A DNA stretch of 64,000 nt. It comes from Stictocephala bisonia (lineage: Eukaryota > Arthropoda > Insecta > Hemiptera > Membracidae). Positions 12,170 to 23,864 of this stretch are shown in pieces (the stretch's first letter is position 1; every line of letters begins with the position of its first letter). The translations under genes were made by a program, and so were the position numbers. The notes below the pieces were generated by a model. It was not told where the DNA came from. It worked only from the letters and a program-made list of their open reading frames with translations, and did no database searches. The stretch lies in the NCBI GenBank assembly GCA_035578905.1, contig JAQJVL010000741.1, forward strand, positions 62,001 through 126,000. Direction: 5' to 3'.

Positions 12170-13430
12170 TTTTGTTTTTTATCTAAACATAATAAAAGTT
12201 CCTCTACTTATTATTTACTTACTTACTCTGCTAATAAAATTAATGAGTTTAATGTGATTTTAAAAATTTCCAAGCATTTTATTTTAATTTCAAATCCCTA
12301 GTAATATAATAAAATATTCACTCATAAAGCTAATTTCAAAGATGTTACCAATAACATTGCACTCTATTACATACTAAAAATGTAAGAGGCAGTCATTAGC
12401 TGTTATTAGCTGTCATTAGAGTTACCACTGCAGAACCACCTGGCTGCAGTGGTAAAGGTCAGTAGACCTTTAAACTCAAAGATTGACTTTGCCAACCTCA
12501 TTTCAATATCGACCTAATTAAACATATATTTTTCAAAATTGGAATTCACTGAATGTCATGCATTTAACTTTGATAAATTCATTCTACTTTTACTTAATGT
12601 ACTCTTTTGTTTATCTATTACAATTACGTAGTTTCAAATATACAAACTAATTGTATATAGTCAGGTATATACAATTAGTTCAAGATTTAAATGAGTCTAC
12701 ATAGAGCTACTACTCAATTTAAATCAAAGTCAGTAGCAGGGTTCCGTTTACAAATATATATTACTCCGTCGTCCTATCAGATACTACCCTGGCAGGTGTT
12801 TGGCATGCAAACAAGTTGATATCGATTTGTAGGGTATTGGATACTTCGACAACAACCATGCTGAGGGAGGCCGAACTCTTGGGCTTTCCAACATTCCACC
12901 ACTAGACGTTATGAATAAAATGTTATCATATAGTTTTTTTAATCTATAAACTATCAACATTATGAACATAGATAATAAGTTTTTTTACCATTTAGATGTG
13001 AAGAAATTGTAAAAAAATGCATGTAAATTATACATTTATTCTATAAGAATGTTACTATAAATAATGAGTTTACATTGTTTTTGTTGAGATATTGTATTAA
13101 ATATTACAATCAATGTTCATAATTCATAATACTAAAATAATATTTTACTGGAGATAATCTTTGTTATTAAGAATTGTGTCTCATGGGTTTTAAGTTATAT
13201 TATAACAATATTATTTTAGCTACGTTTCTACTACCATACATTCACAAAAGTGAATACTATGTGATCTGATACAATATTTACAAAGAAACATTCATATATA
13301 AAAATACGTTTTTGGTACATTAGTATAATATTACCACAATCGCATCTAATTACAGTATCAGTGATCTAAGCCAATAATGTTGCCACAAAAAGCTTTTTTA
13401 CAAATTGAATCTGTTAACTCGTGAATATGT
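12170..13430. other. AT-rich spacer, no gene seen
   Basis: Mostly AT-rich DNA. A less AT-rich patch at about 12775-12905 may be an old transposon fragment, but no domain or terminal structure could be seen. The 61-codon minus-strand frame there is not convincing. Confidence 0.55.
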
Positions 13431-14609
13431 TTTATTTATTTCTATAATTTTTTAAACTTCTATGTAACTTTTATTTAACATTCAAACGTTACAAAACGAT
13501 CCAGCTGAGTTTCTGAAAACATTCGTGAAACATGACTACAGTGATGTTAGTCAGAAGCTATTGTTTATAGTCATTTATCTTTTATACGTTGAATTAAAAA
13601 AAAAAAACATTAAAAGTGCATTATTTTGTATTGCGGGAAACTTCCAGTACTTGGCTAAACACTAACATGGTGCAGCATTATATGAATAATGTTGATAGTT
13701 CAGTTAATTAAAATACATATGATTCCATGTACGTCTAACAAAGTTTCATTTCCAACTCAAATAAATTAGAGATAACAATGTGGGCTGTGAATAATTAATA
13801 AAATTGATTTATTTGTACTTAATAAGTACATTTTATATTAATAAAACTGATCTGGTAGAGATATGTTCAAGTGTATATTACTAATTACGTTTACAAACTA
13901 TCATTTGAGTTACTTTATGCCATAAGAAAATAATTGTTTAATGAACTTTTTATTCCTAATAATAAATTTGCTCATTTAGTAATGAAAGGCTACTAAATAA
14001 TCTTAGAACGTAGGCTTAAGCGGCCGGTGTCATAACTAGGATCTATATTTTCCGATAACAACCGCGTCAAGGTATAGCACCTTGACGCGGTTGTCATCGG
14101 AAAATATAGAGCCTAGCTACTAAATAATGTTCAAACCTATCGTTCTCTCATTTAAGTACATAATTTATTTCAATACTATAATTGAAGGTATTAAAAATAG
14201 TAAATAGATGTTTTGAATTATTAAATATAGTAACAATTAATTTATTTGAGAAAAAAAGGTAAAAATTAAACAACGTATAAAATCAAGTTACATACACATG
14301 GCAACCATGATTGTTTAAACAAGGCTTGTAGAAAATATCAAAGAAGCCGTCAACGGCAGAGGTCTGGTCGTAAACAATGGTACAACGGCTTGGGCTGGCC
14401 GTAATGAGTACAATATATTGATGGCAGCACACCATCTTATTAAATAATTTTTTGTGATTTTTTTATATTTTTGAATAAATGTTCTACAGTATCACTGTAG
14501 TCATGTTTCACCAATGTTTTCATAAACTCAGCTGGATCACTTTGTAACGTTTGAATGTTCAGTAAAATTTACATAGAAGTTCGAAAAATTATAGAAATAA
14601 ATAAAAAAA
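13431..14609. mobile_element. Fold-back element with about 115-bp inverted arms
   Basis: The left arm, about 13431-13545, and the right arm, about 14491-14609, are reverse complements over roughly 115 bp, with scattered mismatches and about 85 percent identity by eye. Shared blocks include ATCCAGCTGAGTTT, AACATTCAAACGTTAC and CATGACTACAGTGAT. The interior of about 945 bp is AT-rich and has no transposase. The smaller hairpin at 14036-14116 sits near its midpoint. The best reading is a non-autonomous fold-back element or two inverted copies of one repeat. Confidence 0.7.
14036..14116. repeat. 81-bp near-perfect hairpin
   Basis: Two 38-bp arms, about 14036-14073 and 14079-14116, are reverse complements with only two mismatches around a 5-nt loop. 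The arms contain GACAACCGCGTCAAGGT and TATATTTTCCGAT, which are unusually CG-rich for this region. A 13-bp direct repeat, GCTACTAAATAAT, lies at 13989-14001 and 14116-14128 and may be a target duplication. Confidence 0.9.
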
Positions 14610-14687
14610 TGTGTTGTACAAATAAGGCATATAATGTCAAATTTTGTTACAGTAACAACAAAGTGTTGTTTGATAGTTATTTTTTAG

Positions 14688-15298
14688 CGTTGGATTGTTC
14701 ATGATTGGTAGACAACACTTTGAGATTTCCAATGATTCAAGTGTTAATGAAACAAACTCGACGTTTCGACAGGTATGACTAACTCATGTCGTCTTCATGT
14801 GTTAGTGAAACAAACTCGACGTTTCGACAGGTATGACTAACTCATGTCTCTTTAAGTGTTAATGAAACAAACTCGACGTTTCGACAGGTATGACTAACTC
14901 TTGTCGTCTTCAAGTGTTACTCACTACCTTAGTCTACATTTAAAATTATTTCATCCTTAACCTATACTTATTCAAGAAAACACTAGAACTACAGTTGACT
15001 GTTAAGAAAGTCAAGTGTTCTTAAAAACTATCACATATAAAATAAAATAATTGAAAATATAAAACACAATATTAAATACAAAGGAAATACAAAATATGAA
15101 AATGTTCAACAAAACAATAAGCAGGTTATAAAATCCTTAGTATGGGTTAAGGGGAAAAAATAATTTCAAATGTAGACTGAGGTAGTGACACCTGAAGACT
15201 ACAGGAGTTTTTCATACCTGTCGAAACGTTTTATTTGTTTCCTTAAACGCTTAAGCATTGTAAATATCTAAATATTATCTACCGATCATGAACAAGCT
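14688..15298. mobile_element. Fold-back element with tandemly expanded left arm
   Basis: The sequence at 14688-14990 is matched in reverse complement at about 15135-15298. Shared blocks include GTTCATGAT(T/C)GGTAGA, CGTTTCGACAGGTATGA and AGTCTACATTT. The left arm contains three copies of a segment of about 59 bp around AACTCGACGTTTCGACAGG (14750-14930); the right arm has one. The interior of about 150 bp is AT-rich. No coding sequence is present. The pattern fits a MITE-like or snap-back element whose one arm expanded. Confidence 0.75.
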
Positions 15299-15299
15299 T

Positions 15300-17480
15300 T
15301 TTTTTCTCAGTACCTGAAGACTGCATTTCTGAGTCTTGGGCTGTCAAACCTATGAAAGATAAAGTGTGACTTGTTTACAAAAAATGTACCAATAATACAT
15401 TAGTGTGTATTTTTTTGCCGTTTACTAAAATCTCGCAGGCTCTCATGCATCAAAGACAGCATAAATATTTTATCGCTTAATTACATCACTACAAAATGTT
15501 GCAGTGATGCAGTTTTATAGCATTAACATTTTGTCATTTCCTTACAGAATTTTATATTTACAGTATATATTTAAACTGATTACAACTGTGTCATTTATTA
15601 ATCCATATATTTATATATATATTTGCATTTTTCAAATTTTTTATTTTATATTTACATTAATTAAATTATGAGCTATTTACAGCGGTGGCAACAATTTTTT
15701 TAACAGTACAAAATAAGGATAAACATGAGTTTTTCACCTCTATTCAAAGTTATTCCGAATGTGCTTGTTCATTAGTTATTATTTTTAATTTAAGAGTATA
15801 TATATTTACATAATTACAACTAATATACACAAAACACTATTGTTAGCCCAAACACAACACCTATTATTCGAATACAGGCACACCCAAATATTAACAATAC
15901 ATAATACATATCAAACTCATGGGGGGGGGACTACAGTTGATTCCATTCACAACAATACATCACTCAGATTCAACCGGTAATACCTTGCATAATGGAGTAG
16001 CAATACAACCAGCTTGTTTGGGAACTGGGGGTTAATTTGCTCATTGTAAGCAAGATTTAAAGATGATCTTACAGAATGTTGTATACCTATTGTCTCACTT
16101 TCTGCCCATTTTTCTTTAAATAATATATTTTTATTACTATTATATACATGTATACAAAACTAATTGTATTCACGCTGTATTAAGGGTGTTCTTGACAGTT
16201 CAACGCAAACTCTTTAGTTCATTCAATTCAATTGTTTATATTATTTATTTTTAAATTTTTTTAAGTACTTTTTAAAATACACACCGAGTTTCTTGTACAT
16301 TTATTTACAATAAATTATAATTAAATTTGTTTAGAACGATTCTACTTCAATGAGGAAGTTAAGAAAACACAATTGTTTGATCTTCCTTTATAAGTTTTAC
16401 AAAATACAGTAGTTTCAAAAAGTTTATGATAATTGAATTAAAATATAAATTGAACTTTCATTTTTCATGGAGGTCAAACACAATATAAATTAGGGGCCCC
16501 GATGAATCTTTACTATATACTTAGAAAATATTAAGTTCGTTTAGTTATTTTATTTATCACTATAAATTAAGTATATTGTACTAATGTACCTATGTAATTC
16601 AGTTTATGTGTAATGTTAAGTTTGGAACAACTAATATAAAAATCTACAGTTGAGTTAGTATTTGTAAAATATTTCTATGAAAGAAGCAAATAAAAAAACT
16701 AATGAACACTTTACGATTCACTCTACACAGGACTTAAGGCTCATAGCCATTGACTCATTTAGTATTAATATTTGTATTACTTTTTTTCAATAACATCCTT
16801 CCCTCTGTCCAGACATAAAAAGTGGGCTCTTGACTTTGCTTTCGTTTTTATGTCAAGATACTGTCAAGGTTTACTATGCATATTTATAGTATGTTTAAAA
16901 ATAAAGTTAATTAGATCAGTGGGAAGATTACTCTAGCTTATATGTCATGATTAGCATATGACAGGTCATGGAGCAAGTCTTCCTCTGGGACCTGCCTGGG
17001 TGCCCTCAGTTATCGTGTAACAAACTTTAACATCAGAAACATATCGTTATTTAGTATACCTCATTCGCGCACATCGGTGCGTACATCCTTTCCTCTGTTG
17101 CGGATGATGAGGGGCTATAACTCAATGCTTTTTGATGGATCAGACATCGATATCCACCTTGATAGTTTGAGTAGTTTCAAACATTATTTTATTTTGTCAC
17201 TTTTGAGTCAATAAGATTTAAACCTACATTTATTTATTTGCTTATTGATTTACTCTTTTGTTGTTCTTGTTATAATAACATAAAAAACATAAAAATATAT
17301 AAAAAATAAAAAAATAAATATAAAAAAATAAAAAATATCATAAAAAATGTTGTTCTTGTTATATGATAATGCTTTTTTTTTTGTTATTAAATTATTTATT
17401 TTTATTGTTGTTTAAAGTTATATTGTTAAATCCATGTCCTTCTCATGTGGGTAGGCTACAGTATGACATTATTTATTTCA
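15300..17480. other. AT-rich spacer, no gene seen
   Basis: About 2.2 kb with a G9 run near 15920 and a more balanced patch at 16920-17150 that has no recognised domain. No long open frame, splice-bounded exon or RNA gene could be identified. Confidence 0.55.
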
Positions 17481-17880
17481 ATGATTTGTTAATATTTATA
17501 TAATGTATTTGTGCATTTTGTGCTTATATTGTAATAAATTTGTGTTGTGTGACGTTTACTTGTACTGTGAATGTGTTTATATAACAAAGTATCAATGTAA
17601 GTAATACTATGATTGGAATTATGTTTTTGTGTTGTGAAGTGTAGAATCAGATGAAGCATAGTGGACTTGAACTCATTCTGATATAATTTATTGTAAATGT
17701 ATAGTACTGCTATAATGTAATTGGTTTCAACCTGTATTATGGCAAGAAAATATAATAAAAATAAGTAAAATAAAATGACGGGCTTTACTATGATAACGTC
17801 TCTTAGTTTCAGAATTTCTGCGTAGCCATTACGGATATAATATAGAAAAGTTTTCACTGTGGCCATTATAAAATCACTAG
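17481..17880 (-). other. Unassigned 125-codon open frame in repeat-like DNA
   Basis: A minus-strand frame (17489-17866) begins with ATG and is rich in I, Y, L and T, with one hydrophobic stretch near residues 27-45. Its 3' end overlaps a motif, TTTTGTGCTTATATTGTAA, that also occurs at 21630-21650, so at least part is dispersed repeat. No known domain is seen. It is reported as hypothetical at best; an AT-rich chance frame is more likely. Confidence 0.2.
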
Positions 17881-18299
17881 TTTGTTATTGGATGCGTCAA
17901 CATTTATAAAATTCATATTAATTTAATACTAAATTCGAGTCAATATCTCTTTGTCAGTGATGACTGAAAAAGATACTTTCTACACATAAAGTTTCTTTTC
18001 GATGAAATTCGCACATCGTTAAAAATTTTAAAAATTTCAGACGCAATAAGTCTGAAGAAGAAGTCAACAATATATAAGAGTCAATAAGAAGAAAATCAAC
18101 AATATATAAGTCTTCTATTTATTATAGAACAGAAATAATTACAGATATAATTGGTAAATCAATGGTTACAAACTCAAGTGCCTTTACTTCGCTAACTAAA
18201 TTGAATTCCCTCTAATTATTGGTTAGGTCTTCTACTTGATACGACGGGTCAATAGGAATATATAACAGTCGTATATCTGTCTACTGGCATTATTAATTC

Positions 18300-18470
18300 T
18301 CGATCCGCCGACACATCTTGTGCGTATTTTATGTGCGAATATAAATAATTTCATGAGTGTTAGTGTGGATGACCTGCACAGTCTTGTTACTTACTAAGGT
18401 TGGATGTTCCTTAGAGGAGGCGTTGCCATTAGCCAGGGCAACTTAGGGACCTACACCGTTAGTATTCAAT
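18300..18470 (-). mobile_element. Dispersed SINE-body copy
   Basis: Read on the minus strand, this segment aligns with 58575-58725 and 62690-62840, sharing TGTAGGTCCCT, CCTGGCTA, CAGGTCATCCACACT and TAAAATACGCACA. More loosely it aligns with 50940-51080, where a tRNA-like head precedes the same body. It is therefore a copy of a SINE-like family. No clear tRNA head is preserved here. Confidence 0.65.
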
Positions 18471-18479
18471 AAACAACAA

Positions 18480-20680
18480 TTCTGCAATCCATCGGATGAC
18501 TTTGATTCCATATTTCATAGTAAAGTCAAATCTATACGTTTTTAAAAATTCCCTACAAATAACTGAAATTTAAAAGATCTAACATGTTTGTTTTTATCAA
18601 CTTTCTTCATTATATTGTTATGTTTGTAAATATAAATGATCAGATTAGATTAATATTATTAATATTGTCATTAAGTTCCAAAATTAAAGTTGTTCCTAAA
18701 AAAAGAACTTACAAAATGCAATAGTAAAATTAAACAGTAATTCTTCATTAAGTGTATTTTAACTTATCATGGTAACTTCCAGAAATTTCGAAATTTTGTT
18801 TTGAAATCGAGTTTTATTTAATACTAACTAAATTATATTTATTTAAAATTAAGTCAGTTGACTCCGAGTACCTTATTCTCTTAAGTCACTTTTCAAAACT
18901 GTAAACCTGTGAACAAGATCCATCATTTATAACTACTTTTACACATTGTTTCTTAACATAAATATAGTTAACTTTATCTACAAAAATAAAACACAGATAC
19001 TTCCTTTTGATAAATAATATACGACGTGTATCGTGGTGGAGTTGTCACTCGTGTGTGACCTGTCCACAGTCACACTTTCTAATCATAAAAGAAGGATAAT
19101 CCGAGAAGTTTTAAAATAACTTTAATGATTTTTGTGTTTATTACGTTTGTTAAAACTGTACAGTTTCATAAAGATAATGTCTTTCTATAAACACTCTTTT
19201 AACTTTTAATATTACAAAAATAAATGAGTACAGTATGATTTAATAAACGCTACAACCACATTCATTGTTGGTATATAGGGTGTATAGAGATTGTTATCAA
19301 TGTCATGGACAACTCAATATTCTGTCTCTTGTCATGTTGTCAATGTAATAACATACCTGAGGTAAATACCCAAACACCTTTGCTGACCCCGTTCTTCGAT
19401 TGAACATTGATTGTACAGGTGTCTAATGGATATTCAATACAACACGACACATGAATTCTAAACATCTCCATTTCCCTTGCTATTTTATCGGGTTTTTATC
19501 AGATAAACGTTTCCTTCTATCAAATATTTTTATTGTTTAATCTATCTTACCATATATACTTTATCATTTTATATGTATTAATTCTCAACTCATCTTTACT
19601 TAACAAATATTTTACATAATTTTTACCTTCTAAACAAAATCAGTTACCTATAAATGTTCTACAAGGTAAATATGTTTTTAAAATAACTAACCATTTAAGG
19701 TGTGTCAGTTTCTTAAACTAATGAGTTCTCAAAGAAATCCACATAGTTTGTAAATTTTATTGCTTTTTTCCCTGATATAGTATTATAAAAAAACAATAAT
19801 AAATGGATACAACTTTAAATTCGAAAGCTGTAGGTCATATTAAGTTTTATACAACTGAGACTTCAAAATGCAAATCCATTCCAGCCAGCAAAATAAAATT
19901 AACGTTAAATTTCCATTTGCTCAATGTGCCAAAATGCAAGTTATTTGTGATATTTGGTCGCTCATTTTCAGTTGATTTTACTGGGTCAATTATTGATTGA
20001 ATAAAAATAACTATTGATTATTGTAGTGGAATAGACCAATAAAAAAGAATTGATAACTGCTTAATGTAATGTTGTAAATGTAAATGTGCACAAGTAACTC
20101 TATGTAACAAGATGTAAATGATGGTTTACCAACCCACCCTATATGATTAATCCGTGATGGATGTAATGTAGAAATCAAAGTAACCATAGGCCTACAGTAA
20201 AGTAGGGTATATTTCACTAAGTTACTTGGAGAAAGTTTCTGTACTGGTAATTTAGTTTGAAGGCCACACCTGTACCCTGGCCGTTAGCCAGGGACTATAA
20301 CACCAAGAGGCTAATAAAAAAGTGCACGGTGCATCTATCTCTGTAAATGCCACCTAAACAAACTTAGTATCCCGAAAATGCTCTAAATCTAGTGATTGTT
20401 GTTATCCCTTAATTTGCAACTGCTGTTCAATAAACAACGAAAAAATATAGATTCTTACGGGATCGAAACCAACATGGCCGTCAGCCTCTACAGACTCTTC
20501 ATAGACAAAAATATGTTGTGTAAAATAACACGTATTTTAGAGAAACGATCTATTCAGTAACGTCATCTGGTCCCTACCTTATGTTATTCTGCTTGGGTTT
20601 AATCTATTTCAAAAGTTTTCATTTTATTTGTGTTTTTTTAACAGCTTATGATTAGTTAAAAATAGTTTTTTTTATTAGCA
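18480..20680. other. AT-rich spacer, no gene seen
   Basis: About 2.2 kb with small chance open frames at 19803-20000 and 20011-20217, neither with a recognisable domain. A short hairpin, CCCTGGCCGTTAGCCAGGG, is near 20275. Nothing else could be supported. Confidence 0.55.
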
Positions 20681-21585
20681 TAATACGTGTTGGTACATAT
20701 ACAGTACAAGTTAACGTTACATAATACGTGTTGGTACATATACAGTACAAGTAAATGTTACATAATATGTGTTGGTACATATACAGTACAAGTAAACGTC
20801 ACATAATACGTGTTGGTACATATACAGTACAAGTTAACGTCACATAATACGTGTTGGTACATATACAGTACAAGTAAACGTCACATAATACGTGTTGGTA
20901 CATATACAGTACAAGTAAACGTCACATAATACGTGTTGGTACATATACAGTAGGTACAAGTAAACTTTACATAATACGTGTTGGTACATATACAGTACAA
21001 GTAAACGTTACATAATACGTGTTGGTACATATACAGTACAAGTAAACGTTACATAATACGTGTTGGTGCATATACAGTACAAGTAAACTTTACATAATAC
21101 GTGTTGGTACACATACAGTACAAGTAAACGTTACATAATACATAAAATGCTGTCAATACGTGTTGGTACATATACAGTACAAGTTAACGTCACATAATAC
21201 GTGTTGGTACATATACAGTACAAGTTAACGTCACATAATACGTGTTGGTACATATACAGTACAAGTAAACGTCACATAATACGTGTTGGTACATATACAG
21301 TACAAGTAAACGTCACATAATACGTGTTGGTACATATACAGTAGGTACAAGTAAACTTTACATAATACGTGTTGGTACATATACAGTACAAGTAAACGTT
21401 ACATAATACGTGTTGGTACATATACAGTACAAGTAAACGTTACATAATACGTGTTGGTGCATATACAGTACAAGTAAACTTTACATAATACGTGTTGGTA
21501 CACATACAGTACAAGTAAACGTTACATAATACATAAAATGGTGTCAATACGTGTTGGTACATATACAGTACAATTAAACGTTATA
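20680..21585 (+). repeat. 41-bp minisatellite with 391-bp higher-order repeat
   Basis: About 21 units of 41 bp contain TAATACGTGTTGGTACATAT and a variable end (GTTAACGTT, GTAAACGTC, GTAAACTTT). Two rare variants recur exactly 391 bp apart. GTAGGTACAAG occurs at 20951 and 21342; the irregular junction CATAAAATG(C/G)TGTC occurs near 21141 and 21532. This shows a block duplication of 391 bp spanning about 20770-21551. Confidence 0.95.
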
Positions 21586-21589
21586 CAAC

Positions 21590-21656
21590 AAAATTGTATT
21601 ACAATATAAGCGCAAAAAATGTATCTGTATTTTGTGCTTATATTGTAAAAATTTTT
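21590..21656. repeat. Hairpin at junction of two arrays
   Basis: Arms of about 27 bp (21590-21617 and 21630-21656) are inverted repeats containing ACAATATAAGC.CAAAA, around a loop of about 12 nt. It sits in the 130-bp gap between the 41-bp and 27-bp arrays. The right arm matches a motif near 17514-17540. Confidence 0.75.
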
Positions 21657-21715
21657 GTTGTGTGATTAATTAAATAAATAAAATAGTTCCATAAGAATAA
21701 CACTGAAGCTTTAAA

Positions 21716-22799
21716 TGTGTGGTGTGTAACCCTAGAGTCAAATGTGTGGTGTGTAGCCCTAGAGTCAAATGTGTGGTGTGTAGCCCTAGAGTCAAATGTG
21801 TGGTGTGTAGCCCTAGAGTCAAATGTGTGGTGTGTAGCCCTAGAGTCAAATGTGTGGTGTGTAGCCCTAGAGTGAAATGTGTGGTGTGTAGCCCTAGAGT
21901 CAAATGTGTGGTGTGTAGCCCTAGAGTGAAATGTGTGGTGTGTAGCCCTAGAGTGAAATGTGTGGTGTGTAGCCCTAGAGTCAAATGTGTGGTGTGTAGC
22001 CCTAGAGTGAAATGTGTGGTGTGTAGCCCTAGAGTGAAATGTGTGGTGTGTAGCCCTAGAGTCAAATGTGTGGTGTGTAGCCCTAGAGTGAAATGTGTGG
22101 TGTGTAGCCCTAGAGTGAAATGTGTGGTGTGTAGCCCTAGAGTCAAATGTGTGGTGTGTAGCCCTAGAGTCAAATGTGTGGTGTGCAGCCCTAGAGTCAA
22201 ATGTGTGGTGTGTAGCCCTAGAGTCAAATGTGTGGTGTGTAGCCCTAGAGTGAAATGTGTGGTGTGTAGCCCTAGAGTCAAATGTGTGGTGTGTAGCCCT
22301 AGAGTGAAATGTGTGGTGTGTAGCCCTAGAGTGAAATGTGTGGTGTGTAGCCCTAGAGTCAAATGTGTGGTGTGTAGCCCTAGAGTGAAATGTGTGGTGT
22401 GTAGCCCTAGAGTGAAATGTGTGGTGTGTAGCCCTAGAGTCAAATGTGTGGTGTGTAGCCCTAGAGTGAAATGTGTGGTGTGTAGCCCTAGAGTGAAATG
22501 TGTGGTGTGTAGCCCTAGAGTCAAATGTGTGGTGTGTAGCCCTAGAGTCAAATGTGTGGTGTGCAGCCCTAGAGTCAAATGTGTGGTGTGTAGCCCTAGA
22601 GTCAAATGTGTGGTGTGTAGCCCTAGAGTCAAATGTGTGGTGTGTAGCCCTAGAGTCAAATGTGTGGTGTGTAGCCCTAGAGTCAAATGTGTGGTGTGTA
22701 GCCCTAGAGTCAAATGTGTGGTGTGTAGCCCTAGAGTCAAATGTGTGGTGTGTAGCCCTAGAGTCAAATGTGTGGTGTGTAGCCCTAGAGTCAAATGTG
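21716..22799 (+). repeat. 27-bp minisatellite, about 40 units with higher-order structure
   Basis: The unit is GTGTGGTGTGTAGCCCTAGAG plus TCAAAT or TGAAAT, 27 bp long, for about 40 copies. The C/G variant forms repeated C-G-G triplets (81 bp). A rarer variant, GTGTGCAGCC, occurs at 22181 and 22559, exactly 378 bp or 14 units apart, so a 14-unit block was duplicated. Since 27 is divisible by nine residues' worth of codons, frames of about 360-420 codons are open on both strands; these are artefacts of the repeat. Confidence 0.97.
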
Positions 22800-22911
22800 A
22801 ATGAAACTACACCAGAAACCTTCCCGGGAGTGAACTCTACAACTTTCCAAAGTTTCATGGCAAACTGATGAGTGATTTTGTAATGCATAAAGGACAAACA
22901 CACATACATTA

Positions 22912-22913
<2 letters not shown>

Positions 22914-22977
<64 letters not shown>
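22914..22977. repeat. (TA)n microsatellite
   Basis: About 60 bp of uninterrupted TA dinucleotide repeat. Confidence 0.97.
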
Positions 22978-22981
<4 letters not shown>

Positions 22982-23079
22982 TCATTTACCAATCATCACT
23001 ATTTCTCCAAAACTATACGTCCAATTGACTTGAAATTTTGTACATGTATTTATCTTGCCCTTAAGAGGCTCACTTAGAA

Positions 23080-23200
23080 AGTATTTTCCTCTCCGGACTT
23101 AAGGACTCTGCCTCACTGGCCTACAAAATTTCCAAGGTATTCTTAAAGAGCTAAATTAATTGATTTATTTGACTAACAGCTGTTCAATAAAGACAAATTG
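23080..23200 (+). repeat. Dispersed 'CACTGGCCT' repeat, copy 1
   Basis: The block GGACTTAAGGACTCTGCCTC, then CACTGGCCTAC, and AACAGCTGTTCAATAAA further on, is shared with 28750-28850 and with 56990-57125 (and its duplicate at 61105-61240), where it reads AGG(A/G)CTCCACCCCA(C/T)T. It is an interspersed family, not otherwise recognised. Confidence 0.6.
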
Positions 23201-23371
23201 AAAAAGTTGTGGTTTAAAATAAAAAATAATTGAGTCCAGTAGTAAATTATACAAAACATCAGCTGTTCTAAATTGAATACAGTGTAAACTGAAAGCTTGC
23301 TGCACATTTTGATTATATAATCAAACTCAATATTATGACCAGTGAAGTTGGGGGGTACTGCTAATTTTATA

Positions 23372-23850
23372 AAGGGCGTCTCTGAACTCTCTGGGGATCT
23401 TTTTAGGTATTGAATGTGGGTAGAGACGTATTTTGTACTAATTATGTTTCAAACTATTTAACCTATAGAGTTCAAATTTGATATACACATTGATAAAATA
23501 ATGTTCTTGCTTAAATAAACAAATCAAAAACCTTTTAAAGTTATTTTCAAAATGGCAGCACTTTAAAATTGTTGATCCTTAATAACTTTTGAAAGTTTAG
23601 GAATACAAACCAAAGGACAAGAATACCTTTTATTTTAAAATGTCGTTTTCAATCCATAAAAGTAACGTTGTATGAAATCGGATAACAAAAACCTTAATAA
23701 CGTTTGAAAGGTTAGGAATACAAAAAAATCACAAGAATACCTACCTTTTATTTGAAAATTTCTTTTTCAATCCATAAAAACAACTCAGATTTGAGTATTT
23801 TTGTATTTAATCACTTAAACGTGAATGTGTACAGGTATCGTACCGCGCGA
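23372..23850 (+). repeat. Dispersed repeat, left arm of a large inverted pair
   Basis: This segment of about 480 bp matches the reverse complement of 25850-26273 with many substitutions. Shared blocks include TAAATAAACAAATCAAAAAC, TTTTCAATCCATAAAAGTAA and CGTTGTATGAAATCGG. It contains short internal duplications (AATCCATAAA appears twice). No coding sequence is evident. The two copies face each other across about 2 kb. Confidence 0.8.
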
Positions 23851-23864
23851 GTGAACCACAATCT

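Noticed and set aside
17489..17866. Real gene for a 125-residue membrane protein
   Set aside because: Composition follows AT-rich DNA and the end overlaps a dispersed motif; kept only as a low-confidence open frame.
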